A stretch of DNA of 64,000 nucleotides, taken from NCBI GenBank assembly GCA_044375555.1, contig JBILML010000004.1, positions 1 through 64,000 on the forward strand, given 5' to 3'. The stretch is from UBA967 sp044375555 (GTDB lineage Bacteria > Verrucomicrobiota > Verrucomicrobiia > Chthoniobacterales > Terrimicrobiaceae). This document shows positions 41,141 through 49,156 of the stretch, one piece after another. The position numbers were made by a program, and so were the translations under genes. The notes beneath the pieces are model-generated. The model was not told the origin of the DNA. It saw only the letters and a list, made by a program, of their open reading frames with translations, and ran no database searches. Numbering within the stretch: the first letter of the stretch is position 1; each line of letters starts with the position of its first letter.

Positions 41141-42049
41141 ATGAAAAATCTCCTTTCCATCGAATCTCTTTCCCGTGACGAGATTCTCGCCGTCCTCGCC
41201 GACACCGCCGCGATGAAATCCTCGCGCGGCCACCATGCCTCGCATCCGCTCCGCCACCAGTGCTGGGCTTTGATTTTCTCGAAATCCTCCACTCGCACCC
41301 GCGTATCCTTCGAGGTCGGAATCCGCGAACTCGGCGGCGACCCGATGTTCCTCGCGGCCGCTGACATTCAGCTCGGGCGCGGCGAACCGATCAAGGACAC
41401 CGCCCGCGTGATGGGCCGCATGCTCCACGGCGCGGTGATCCGGACCTTCGCTCAAAAAGATGTCGAGGATTTCGCCGAGTTCAGCGGCATTCCCACCATC
41501 AACGCGCTCACCGACGAGGAGCATCCCTGCCAAATCCTCGCCGATCTTTTCACGATCCGTGAATCGCGCGGTTCGCTCGATGGTTTGAAGGTCGCATTTA
41601 TTGGCGACGGGGATTGCAATGTTTCCCGATCCTGGATCTGGGCTGCCGCGCGGCTGGGTTTCGAACTCGTGATCGCCGCTCCGAAAAAATACCAGCCCTG
41701 CCCTGAACTCCTCGCCCGCGCAGGAGGTTCGATCCATGTCACTGACGACATCCATGAGGCTGCCAAAGGCTCGCATGTTCTCTACACCGATGTGTGGGTG
41801 AGCATGGGCAAGGAGGAGGAGGCCGCCTACCGTTTGGCCCAGTTGGCGGGCTACCAGATCAACGCCTCGCTCTGCGCCGCCGCGCCCAGCGCGCTCGTCA
41901 TGCATTGCCTGCCAGCCTACCGGGGCAAGGAAATCGACGACGCGACTTTTGAAGCGCACGCCGACACGATTTTTCGCCAAGCCGAAAACCGCCTCCACGC
42001 CCAAAAGGCTGTGATGGCTCGATTGCTGGATGCCCGCCGGGCGATGTGA
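41141..42049 (+). CDS. argF: Ornithine carbamoyltransferase
   Basis: The 302-residue enzyme makes citrulline from ornithine and carbamoyl phosphate. The carbamoyl phosphate motif S-K-S-S-T-R-T-R-V-S-F (about 48-58) and H-P-C-Q-I-L-A-D are present. The ornithine-binding regions D-V-W-V-S-M-G and H-C-L-P-A-Y-R-G follow; HCLP distinguishes ornithine from aspartate carbamoyltransferase. It follows argD directly. Confidence 0.95.
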   Translation: MKNLLSIESLSRDEILAVLADTAAMKSSRGHHASHPLRHQCWALIFSKSSTRTRVSFEVGIRELGGDPMFLAAADIQLGRGEPIKDTARVMGRMLHGAVIRTFAQKDVEDFAEFSGIPTINALTDEEHPCQILADLFTIRESRGSLDGLKVAFIGDGDCNVSRSWIWAAARLGFELVIAAPKKYQPCPELLARAGGSIHVTDDIHEAAKGSHVLYTDVWVSMGKEEEAAYRLAQLAGYQINASLCAAAPSALVMHCLPAYRGKEIDDATFEAHADTIFRQAENRLHAQKAVMARLLDARRAM

Positions 42050-42112
42050 AAAATTGACACCTGCGCTGGGATTTGAGAGTTCTCATCGCACTTCAGCCAC
42101 CCGATCCCCTTT

Positions 42113-43003
42113 ATGTCCGAGCCAAAAAAAGAAACCGTTCGCATCAGTCTCTCGCCTCAAGATGCCCCAAGTTCTCCCCCGGCTTCGGCACCAGCACCCT
42201 CTCCTGGCCTCCAAAAAAGCACCGTCATCCCACCCGCTCCTCCTAGCTTTAAGGCACCCGCGCCTCTGCCCAAGCCGCCATCGGCTGTTCCTGCTGCTCC
42301 CATACCCAAGCCGCCCATGATGGCTTCCATTCCGAAGCCGCCATCCGCCCCTGGCGCCATGCCCTCCATTCCGAAGCCTCCGAGCGCTCCTGGAATCGCC
42401 AAGCCTGTTTCGGCAGCGCCTGCTGCCCCCGGACTTGCCAAGCCTGTTTCCGTGGCTCCCTTAGCGCCTGGGATTGCCAAACCTGTTTCAATCGCTCCCG
42501 CAGCACCTGGAGTCGCGAAGCCAGTTTCCACGGCGGCCATTCCGCCCGCTCCATCCTCCCCCGCTGTTCCTGCCGCTTCGATTTCCAAAACTCCCACCCC
42601 GATAGACCCTAATTTACAGACTGCAAAAATCAGTCTGCCTTCTGCCTCGAAGCCCGTTCCGCAGGCGACTGTGAATTTGAAAGCCGCTCCGTCTCCTGCG
42701 GCTTCGGTTTCTGTGAAGCCCGGCATTTCTGCGGCTCCCGGCTCTACCGCGACTCCAGCCAGTGTCAGTATTTCGGGTGTCAAACCCGGAGTCTCCACGG
42801 CGAAGCCCGGTGCTCCCGTATCGAAAGCCAGCGTTGTGGCTTCCAAGCCTGGCTCCGATACAGCGCCTATCGCTCCGGTGTCCCTCGCAAAAGCTTCGCC
42901 AATGATGGCCGGACCTCAGGAGGCCCCGCCTGTCTTCGCCCTTGCGGCTGCTGCGGTCGCTCTGGTCGCTCTTGGAGTGCAGATTTTGACCATGCTCGGG
43001 TAG
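42113..43003 (+). CDS. Pro/Ala-rich protein with a C-terminal membrane anchor
   Basis: The 296-residue product starts with a K-K-E-T-V-R-I-S-L segment. About 250 residues of low-complexity Pro/Ala/Ser/Lys follow, with repeats of the I-P-K-P-P-S-A-P and G-I-A-K-P-V-S-x-A-P types. Short strand-like motifs (Q-T-A-K-I-S-L-P and A-T-V-N-L) recur inside. The last 24 residues form one hydrophobic helix (V-F-A-L-A-A-A-A-V-A-L-V-A-L-G). It may span the periplasm like a TonB-type linker, or hold a cytoplasmic motif at the membrane. It is 11 bp before trxA. No known family recognised. Confidence 0.7.
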   Translation: MSEPKKETVRISLSPQDAPSSPPASAPAPSPGLQKSTVIPPAPPSFKAPAPLPKPPSAVPAAPIPKPPMMASIPKPPSAPGAMPSIPKPPSAPGIAKPVSAAPAAPGLAKPVSVAPLAPGIAKPVSIAPAAPGVAKPVSTAAIPPAPSSPAVPAASISKTPTPIDPNLQTAKISLPSASKPVPQATVNLKAAPSPAASVSVKPGISAAPGSTATPASVSISGVKPGVSTAKPGAPVSKASVVASKPGSDTAPIAPVSLAKASPMMAGPQEAPPVFALAAAAVALVALGVQILTMLG

Positions 43004-43014
43004 TTTTTTCTTTT

Positions 43015-43341
43015 ATGGCACATCCTAATGTTACCGAACTGAACGACTCGTCGTTCGCGAACTTCATCGAAAACGCCACTGGTCCCGTGCTGGTGGATTT
43101 CTGGGCTCCCTGGTGCGCTCCTTGCCGGATGCTTGGTCCGGTCGTCGAGGAGGTCGCTGCTGAAAACGCGGGAAAATATCACATCGCGAAAGTGAATGTG
43201 GATGATGCTCCCGGAGTGTCGGCCCAGTTCGGCATTCGCAGCATTCCGACCCTCATGTATTTCCAAGGTGGAGCCAAAAAAGATCAGTCGATCGGAGTTT
43301 GCTCCAAGTCGGAAATCCTCTCCAAGCTCGCTGCGCTCTAA
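43015..43341 (+). CDS. trxA: Thioredoxin
   Basis: The 108-residue product has the active site W-A-P-W-C-A-P-C-R-M (WCAPC in place of the common WCGPC) and the cis-Pro motif I-R-S-I-P-T-L-M. It follows the Pro/Ala-rich protein by 11 bp with a T-rich spacer and no Shine-Dalgarno. General disulfide reductase. Confidence 0.95.
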   Translation: MAHPNVTELNDSSFANFIENATGPVLVDFWAPWCAPCRMLGPVVEEVAAENAGKYHIAKVNVDDAPGVSAQFGIRSIPTLMYFQGGAKKDQSIGVCSKSEILSKLAAL

Positions 43342-43395
43342 ATCGGACTCGAGCTTCGGCTGCTGTAACCGGACAGCAAACGCCGCCGGTTCAGG

Positions 43396-44397
43396 TTACC
43401 ATTTCCTGAACCGCGAGAACCAAATGATGCCGACCGACACGAGGATGGCCAGTGCGTTCACCATCATGAACGGCCAAAGTTGACCCTCTGTCGGCATGGG
43501 TAGTGCCACATTCATCGAGAAAATTCCGACCACCAGATTGGCCATCATGATGGCGATCGTCCAGATGGTGAATTTTTTGATGAGGGTGTTGAGGTTGTGG
43601 CTCACAATGGAGGCTCGGGCGTCCATGAGCCCGGCCACGACCTGTGAGTAGATTTCCGAACGGCGGAGGCACTGCTGGTTTTCGATGATTATGTCTTCCA
43701 AAATGCCGAGCTGGTCGTGGTCGAAGCCCAGTCGCTCGGCGTAACTTTTCATTTTGTCGAAAAGAGCGCTGTTGGAATTGATCGCGTTCAGGATGTAAAC
43801 AAGGCTCTTCTCGAGAGCGAACATGTTGAGGAGGTAGCGGGTCTCCATCGAGGTGATGATTCTCCTCTCGAGCGAGTCGGAGAGCATGTTGATGGCCTTC
43901 AAGTGACCTTCGAAATGGCTGATGCTCTGGTAGAGAAGTCGCAGGATCACATCCTGGACTGAAAAAATCCGAAGCGGTGCGCGCCCCTCGAAAAGCGGCG
44001 CGTCATCCGGCATCACGACCACGATGTGGTCCTCGTAAAGGAACACGCCGGTGGAGGTCATCTTCAAAAGAAAATTATCGTCCGCGGAGAAGCTTTTCGG
44101 GCGTTTGAAAATCAGCGCGGCGTGGTCGGCCTCAAATTCAAGTCGGGAGAGTTCGTCGGGGTCCAGCGAGGAGTGGAGCGTGTGATAGTCGATGTTGTAA
44201 TACTCCATCAAGTCCGCCTCGTCCTCGATGGTGGGGGAGTTGAAGACGATGATTTGGGCCTCGGCGGGTTCGCAGCGAACGACCGTGCCAGCCTCCTCGG
44301 CCACGCGGTAATACGAGCGCACCCCGCCGGAGCGCGGCTCCGGAGCCGTTGCGGAGGACGGGTGGTCGGCCGCATGCAAGTCGGGCATCGTGGACAT
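43396..44397 (-). CDS. CorA-family divalent cation transporter with SMN in place of GMN
   Basis: The 333-residue product has the CorA cytoplasmic alpha/beta and long helical regions and two C-terminal membrane helices. The selectivity motif between them reads G-I-F-S-M-N-V-A-L-P rather than Y-G-M-N-F. Gly-to-Ser in this motif is expected to alter transport in classical CorA proteins, so Mg2+ transport cannot be assumed. The C-terminus ends in R-F-R-K-W. It is convergent with trxA and divergent from the esterase-like gene. Confidence 0.82.
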   Translation of the reverse strand: MSTMPDLHAADHPSSATAPEPRSGGVRSYYRVAEEAGTVVRCEPAEAQIIVFNSPTIEDEADLMEYYNIDYHTLHSSLDPDELSRLEFEADHAALIFKRPKSFSADDNFLLKMTSTGVFLYEDHIVVVMPDDAPLFEGRAPLRIFSVQDVILRLLYQSISHFEGHLKAINMLSDSLERRIITSMETRYLLNMFALEKSLVYILNAINSNSALFDKMKSYAERLGFDHDQLGILEDIIIENQQCLRRSEIYSQVVAGLMDARASIVSHNLNTLIKKFTIWTIAIMMANLVVGIFSMNVALPMPTEGQLWPFMMVNALAILVSVGIIWFSRFRKW

Positions 44398-44512
44398 TGA
44401 ACCAAGACTCTCCCGAATTCACGAAGGGCGTCGATCCGTTTTTTTGTGAGCCTGTCATTCTGTGTTGGAATTTCGGATTCCCCAAAAAAACTCGGAGGGT
44501 TAGGATTTCGAC

Positions 44513-45604
44513 ATGAGCAAGATTCGTTTTCGGATCATCCCCCCGGTAGACCGGCCCGAGGCAAAAGTTTTCATCACGGGTAGCCATCGCGATCTCGGCA
44601 GTTGGGATTCCGCAAAAGCCATGCCGCTGGAATTTGACGGGGTGTTCCACAATGGTTCCATCGAGGCGGATACCGGATCGCATGTGGAATACAAAATCAC
44701 CCGAGGCTCTTGGGAGAGTGAGGCCGTGGAAGCCTTCGGTCATGTTCCCGCAAACAGCCGCCATGAGATTTGGCTCGATGCCACGCTCCAACACACGGTG
44801 GCTGACTGGAAGGATCGTTATTGCGGGCGGTTGACGCGCGAGCGTTTGCACTCCCGCATTCTAGCCGGGGAGCGCGAACTTCTCATCTGGCTCCCGCCAG
44901 GCTACGGCGCTCAGACGGAAACCCGCTTCCCGGTGATCTTCCTGCACGACGGCTCGAATGTTTTCGATCCCCTCGGGAGTGTTGTCTCTGGAGTGGACTG
45001 GGCTGCGGACGAATGGGCGGCGCTCTTGGCGCGGCGTTCGGTGATTCCTGAAACGATCGTCGTGGGTGTTTGTCACCCCGAGGGCTACTCGGATGACAAT
45101 CTCACGATGCGCGATTTCGAGCTGTCGCCGGAATTCGGCGGAGCCGCCTACGCCCAGTTCCTCGTTTCCGAACTCGTCCCGCACATGGACCAGCATTACC
45201 GCACCATCGCCAAGCGCTCGGCTCGCACTCTGGGCGGAGCGGGGCTTGGAGCGCTGAATGCCTTCCGCACAGCCCTCGCGCATCCCGGTGTCTTTCGGAA
45301 TTTCCTCTGCCTTTCCACATCTTTCGAGGATATGTCCCAATCCTTGCCGCGAGATTCCGCCTCGCTTCAAGCGCTCGAAGCCGAGCCAGCTTTGGACAAG
45401 GAGATCCGGATGTATTTCGACCATGGCGACCAAGGGTTGGACGAATGCTACCGGGGATATCATGACCTCCTTGGCGAACATCTCCGCGCCAAGGGTTGGA
45501 AGGATGGAAAAGAATTCACCATCCGCGAAATCCCCGGCGGTTCGCACAGTGAAATCTCGTGGCGCGCGAGATTCGGTGACGCCCTGAAATTTCTAGCGAG
45601 CTAG
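44513..45604 (+). CDS. Carbohydrate-binding-like plus esterase-fold protein lacking the catalytic Ser
   Basis: The 363-residue product has an N-terminal CBM20-like domain (residues 1-100; V-F-I-T-G-S-H-R-D-L-G-S-W-D) and a Fes/esterase D-like alpha/beta-hydrolase domain (about 110-363; F-P-V-I-F-L-H-D-G). In the nucleophile elbow the expected G-x-S-x-G reads G-A-G-L-G, placing Gly244 where Ser should be; the C-terminal His (G-S-H-S-E) is kept. It looks like a pseudo-esterase, possibly a glucan-binding or scaffold protein. glgB lies 4 kb away. The stop codon overlaps that of the convergent next gene. Confidence 0.75.
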   Translation: MSKIRFRIIPPVDRPEAKVFITGSHRDLGSWDSAKAMPLEFDGVFHNGSIEADTGSHVEYKITRGSWESEAVEAFGHVPANSRHEIWLDATLQHTVADWKDRYCGRLTRERLHSRILAGERELLIWLPPGYGAQTETRFPVIFLHDGSNVFDPLGSVVSGVDWAADEWAALLARRSVIPETIVVGVCHPEGYSDDNLTMRDFELSPEFGGAAYAQFLVSELVPHMDQHYRTIAKRSARTLGGAGLGALNAFRTALAHPGVFRNFLCLSTSFEDMSQSLPRDSASLQALEAEPALDKEIRMYFDHGDQGLDECYRGYHDLLGEHLRAKGWKDGKEFTIREIPGGSHSEISWRARFGDALKFLAS

Positions 45605-46128
45605 ATTTCCTTGTAGTGCAGGCTCAGCACTCGATGGGAGCTCCCGGTTTTTTCCGAGGTGAATAAAAATAGGCGCAGGCACATGTAGCCCTGGGTCCAT
45701 TGGTAACCGATGAGCGTATGGAGAATGTCGGAATCAGGGTCGCGATTTTTCTCGCGCACAATGATTCGGCCAGGGCCGTATTTTAAATCCACATTGCGTC
45801 GGACATCATCGAAGTAGAGGTCGTATTTGTTGGAGTCCCACGAGGGGTCGCCGTATTGGAGTTCGATTTCGTTGAGGGAATCGTTCGAGAAATAAAACAG
45901 TGTTCGCTGAAGAGATTTCTGGGGGATGCCCTCCGCGGCCAAGACATGGCGGTTCTGGACGGTTTTGCGTTCGATGACACGGGCCTTGCTGCCGACGATG
46001 CTTTTTTCGACCCGTGCTTCGGATTCGCCCCATTGGAAATTAAAGGGAACCTTTATCTGCGCGGCATCGACGGCTGGGGCGAAATATCCCAGGACCAACG
46101 ACAGCACAAACGCTCGAAAAACTCTCAT
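45601..46128 (-). CDS. Predicted secreted protein of unknown function
   Basis: The 175-residue product has a signal peptide (residues 1-22, cleavage near V-D-A-A). A globular, beta-rich domain follows (N-F-Q-W-G-E-S-E-A-R-V-E, L-F-Y-F-S-N-D-S-L-N-E-I-E-L-Q-Y-G, and L-R-L-F-L-F-T-S). I do not recognise the family. Its stop shares CTAG with the stop of the convergent esterase-like gene. It lies downstream of the lipocalin on the same strand with a 60-bp gap. Confidence 0.65.
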   Translation of the reverse strand: MRVFRAFVLSLVLGYFAPAVDAAQIKVPFNFQWGESEARVEKSIVGSKARVIERKTVQNRHVLAAEGIPQKSLQRTLFYFSNDSLNEIELQYGDPSWDSNKYDLYFDDVRRNVDLKYGPGRIIVREKNRDPDSDILHTLIGYQWTQGYMCLRLFLFTSEKTGSSHRVLSLHYKEI

Positions 46129-46188
46129 CTGTGACCAATCTCCAAGTTCGCCGCGCTGCCGTCAACCATCGCGTCGGGGGTGGACCAT

Positions 46189-46722
46189 TTAAGGTTTTTT
46201 GGCTGCGGGCTGGGGGACTTTGACGATTCGAGAAATATCGTAGCCTTGCGCCTTCGCGGACTCCAGGGCACGTGCGTAGTCGGATTCCGACATCTCCGGC
46301 GAGCGGCTCATGATCCAGATCAAGTCTCGATTCGGATAGCCGATCGTGGTGAAGCGATAATCCGGCGAGAGGTCGATCACGAGAAAGGGGGCTTCGAACG
46401 GCCAGAGGAATTGCACGCGCCATTCCGCGTTGGTTTTGGCGTTCACCACACGGGCGACGGCCTTCATTTCCTTTCGAGGTGCCTCGAGGGATTTTTTGTG
46501 GAACGCGTAGGTGATATCGATTTTTCCGTCGGGGCGGAGTTTGTAGATGTCCATCGTGCCGACATTATTCTTTTCGACAAACCACGGGATCGTGCCGATG
46601 ACATACCAGTCTCCCATGAACCGCTGGAGGTCGAGATGATCGACGGTGCGGAGAGGCGGGAGCTTCGGCGTGGTGGAACAAGCGGCTAGAGCGAGGGTGG
46701 CGAGAAGGAGCACGGTTTTCAT
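46189..46722 (-). CDS. Outer-membrane lipocalin (Blc-like lipoprotein)
   Basis: The 177-residue product has a lipoprotein signal with lipobox L-A-A-C (Cys17). The lipocalin motif F-M-G-D-W-Y-V-I-G starts about residue 35, and the later lipocalin segments W-P-F-E-A-P-F-L-V-I-D-L and P-N-R-D-L-I-W-I-M-S-R are typical of bacterial Blc, which binds lysophospholipid. The ATG at 46722 gives the signal peptide; an extension to 46806 does not. Confidence 0.9.
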   Translation of the reverse strand: MKTVLLLATLALAACSTTPKLPPLRTVDHLDLQRFMGDWYVIGTIPWFVEKNNVGTMDIYKLRPDGKIDITYAFHKKSLEAPRKEMKAVARVVNAKTNAEWRVQFLWPFEAPFLVIDLSPDYRFTTIGYPNRDLIWIMSRSPEMSESDYARALESAKAQGYDISRIVKVPQPAAKKP

Positions 46723-46772
46723 AGAGTTTCCTGCTTCACAAACAAAGCAGACTGACTCATTTTGCGCCGCGC

Positions 46773-47735
46773 ATGAGTCCTTGGGAATACCTATTACAAC
46801 CCGCAATTTTGTTTTTCCTGCTGGGAGTGGTAGCTGCGTTGGTGAAGTCCGATTTGGAAATTCCCGGCTCGGTTTTGAAAATCCTGTCGCTCTATTTGCT
46901 TTTCGCGCTTGGTTTGAAGGGTGGGTGGGAACTTCAAAAAGTCACTGATCCCATGGCGGTGGCGGCTCCCTTGCTGGCATCCACGGTGGCGGCATTTCTG
47001 ATTCCGCTGATAATCTACCCAATTCTTCGGAGGAAATTCGATGCCCCCGATGCGGCGGCTCTTGCGGCAACCTACGGGTCGGTGAGCGCGGTGACATTCA
47101 TTACGGCGGCTTCTTACCTCGGTGCACGCCAGATAGAATTCGGTGGCTACATGGTTGCAGCTCTTGTTCTGATGGAAAGCCCGGCCATTCTCATCGGCTT
47201 GATTTTCGCCCGACGGAAAAGTGCTTCCGGCCAAATCGGCGGACCGAGCTGGCAGAGTCTTATTCATGAATGCTTCGCCAACAAATCGGTGCTGGTTCTC
47301 CTGGGAAGCCTTCTAGTCGGTATGGTTACGCCAGCTTCCGGGCAAAAGGCACTGCACCCATTTGCCGTCGAGATGTTCCCCGGCATGCTGTGTTTTTTCC
47401 TGATGGATCTCGGCCTTGTCGCCACTCGCCGGATCGCGGATCTAAAAGGGCGGCGCGTTTTTTCGATTCTTTTTGGGATTCTCTTTCCGCTCGTCGCTGG
47501 CTCCGTTGCGATTTTTGTCGCCCGCGCCCTATCGATGGGGGAGGGGGATGCCTTGCTGTTCACGATACTCTGCGCCAGCGGGTCCTACATCGCCGTTCCT
47601 GCGGCCTTCCGAGCTGCCGTGCCGGAGGCGAACCCCGGCATTTATGTGGCTCTCGCGCTTGGGGTGACTTTTCCTTTCAATCTTCTGGTGGGCATTCCGC
47701 TGGCCTACTCTTGCGTTCACTCTCTTTGGAATTAA
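46773..47735 (+). CDS. SbtA-like sodium-dependent bicarbonate transporter family protein
   Basis: The 320-residue product has about ten hydrophobic segments in two inverted halves. Family features include A-A-T-Y-G-S-V-S-A-V-T-F-I-T-A (about residues 103-117) and the late A-S-G-S-Y-I-A-V-P-A-A-F-R. The cyanobacterial SbtA carries bicarbonate. In heterotrophs it may feed carboxylases such as those of fatty-acid synthesis; fabD follows by 13 bp. No SbtB (PII-like) gene is adjacent. Confidence 0.85.
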   Translation: MSPWEYLLQPAILFFLLGVVAALVKSDLEIPGSVLKILSLYLLFALGLKGGWELQKVTDPMAVAAPLLASTVAAFLIPLIIYPILRRKFDAPDAAALAATYGSVSAVTFITAASYLGARQIEFGGYMVAALVLMESPAILIGLIFARRKSASGQIGGPSWQSLIHECFANKSVLVLLGSLLVGMVTPASGQKALHPFAVEMFPGMLCFFLMDLGLVATRRIADLKGRRVFSILFGILFPLVAGSVAIFVARALSMGEGDALLFTILCASGSYIAVPAAFRAAVPEANPGIYVALALGVTFPFNLLVGIPLAYSCVHSLWN

Positions 47736-47748
47736 CCACGACTCGATC

Positions 47749-48681
47749 ATGAAAAAAACCGCACTTCTCTTCTCCGGCCAAGGTGCCCAGTCCGTCGGCA
47801 TGGGCAAAGACCTCGCTGCCGAGTTCCCCGCCGCTGCCGCGCTTTTTGAAAAAGCCGACTCGATCCTCGGATATCCGCTCAGCCGGATCGCGTTCGAGGG
47901 GCCGACCGAGGACTTAACCAAAACCTCGGTGTGCCAACCCGCGTTGTATGTTCACGGACTCGCCTGCCTCGCGGTGCTGAAGGAAAAGCTCCCCGCGCTC
48001 GAATTCCACGCCACCGCCGGTCTGTCGCTGGGTGAATTCACCGCCCACGCCGCTGCGGGAACTTTTGATTTTGAAACCGGACTTCGCCTCGTGGACAAAC
48101 GCGCCCGCGCGATGCAGGAGGCCTGCGAGGCTTCCACCGGTGGAATGGCCGCCATCATCGGCGGGGAGGAAGACCGCGTGCGCGAACTCGCCGCCGCCGC
48201 TGATGTCGATGTCGCCAACATCAACGCGCCGGGCCAAATCGTGCTCTCAGGCGAGGCTTCGAAGATCATCATGGCCGTTTCTCTCGCGAAGGAATACAGC
48301 GCCCGCAAGGCGGTGGAACTCACCGTCGCCGGGGCTTTTCACTCCCGCTTGATGGAGCCCGCTTACCAATCTCTCTCCATCGCTTTGGCCGAAACCCAAA
48401 TGCTCGCGCCTCGGGTGCCGGTCGTTTGCAATGTCGATGCCATCGAGGTGCGCGATCCTCAAACGATTCGTCGCACGCTCGCCGATCAGGTCACAGGTAG
48501 TGTCTGCTGGTCGCAGAGCGTCGAGTTTTTGATCGACCAACTCCACATCGAGCAATTCATCGAACTCGGACCCGGCGGCGTCATCGCCGGTCTCGTCGGC
48601 CGCATCCGCAAAGGAACGCCGATCACCTCGGTCTCAAATGTCGCCAGCCTCGAGGAGGCGGTGGCGTTTCTCTCGGCCTGA
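47749..48681 (+). CDS. fabD: Malonyl-CoA:ACP transacylase
   Basis: The 310-residue enzyme loads malonate onto acyl carrier protein. F-S-G-Q-G-A-Q is at residues 7-13, the catalytic Ser in G-L-S-L-G-E-F-T-A at about 90-98, the conserved Arg region (R-L-V-D-K-R-A-R-A-M-Q), and the catalytic His in G-A-F-H-S-R-L-M. No other fab genes are adjacent; no Shine-Dalgarno before the ATG. Confidence 0.95.
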   Translation: MKKTALLFSGQGAQSVGMGKDLAAEFPAAAALFEKADSILGYPLSRIAFEGPTEDLTKTSVCQPALYVHGLACLAVLKEKLPALEFHATAGLSLGEFTAHAAAGTFDFETGLRLVDKRARAMQEACEASTGGMAAIIGGEEDRVRELAAAADVDVANINAPGQIVLSGEASKIIMAVSLAKEYSARKAVELTVAGAFHSRLMEPAYQSLSIALAETQMLAPRVPVVCNVDAIEVRDPQTIRRTLADQVTGSVCWSQSVEFLIDQLHIEQFIELGPGGVIAGLVGRIRKGTPITSVSNVASLEEAVAFLSA

Positions 48682-48711
48682 TTTTGGCAAGGCAGAGTTC
48701 GGCTGGTCTGT

Positions 48712-48942
48712 CTATTTGCTTGCCGTGGCGAGACGCTCTGCAATCCAGACTTTAATGAGGGATTGTCGGGGCACGCCAAGACGATCCGCTTCGAAGTCCA
48801 ATCGCGAAATCATCCAAGAGGGGAAATCAACATTGACTCGTTTGGCTTGATGCCCCGGCCGAACGGCCTTGGCCAAGTCCAGATAAGGGAGAATGTCTTC
48901 CTCTCCTTTGTCGAAAATTTCATCCAGTTGTTCAGCCGTCAT
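48712..48942 (-). CDS. BrnA/CopG-type antitoxin
   Basis: The 76-residue product ends in a ribbon-helix-helix (V-N-V-D-F-P-S-W-M-I-S-R-L-D, then A-D-R-L-G-V-P-R-Q-S-L-I-K-V-W-I-A-E-R-L) as in CopG-type antitoxins of BrnT toxins. It overlaps the BrnT-like remnant by 11 bp, the usual brnT-brnA order. With the toxin damaged it may be a relic or a stand-alone regulator. Confidence 0.78.
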   Translation of the reverse strand: MTAEQLDEIFDKGEEDILPYLDLAKAVRPGHQAKRVNVDFPSWMISRLDFEADRLGVPRQSLIKVWIAERLATASK

Positions 48943-49156
48943 AGTAAGTTTTCTCCTCGTTTTTTCGGGCTCTTCTTACCGATATAAGTCTAATCGCTGT
49001 CCCTCGCATCGTATAAAAAGCAACCCAAACCTTTTCTTCTTTCAGGGCAATAAGAGCGTTGCGATCTTCCGTGTCGCTTTGAGCTGGGAAGTAGACTCGG
49101 TCCTCGTCGAGCCAAAGCGATTGAGCTTCGTCGAAGTCAATGCCGTGCTTCCCGCG
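48932..49156 (-). pseudogene. BrnT-like toxin, 5'-truncated at the glgB stop codon
   Basis: Minus-strand translation from the codon after the glgB stop gives K-H-G-I-D-F-D-E-A-Q-S-L-W, then E-E-K-V-W-V-A-F-Y-T-M-R-G-T-A-I-R-L-I-S-V-R-R-A-R-K-N-E. This is the BrnT ribonuclease fold (family pattern K-H-G-x-x-F-x-E-A and R-I-I-S-A-R-x-A). The usual first 15 or so residues are missing and no ATG, GTG or TTG lies in frame before about residue 48. The frame is continuous with glgB apart from the TAG. Too short and start-less for the supplied reading frames, but the homology is plain. Confidence 0.72.

Noticed and set aside
42249..42554. Minus-strand and alternative-frame repeats opposite the Pro/Ala-rich gene
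   Set aside because: They mirror the low-complexity codons of the plus-strand gene; that gene has the membrane anchor and sensible context.
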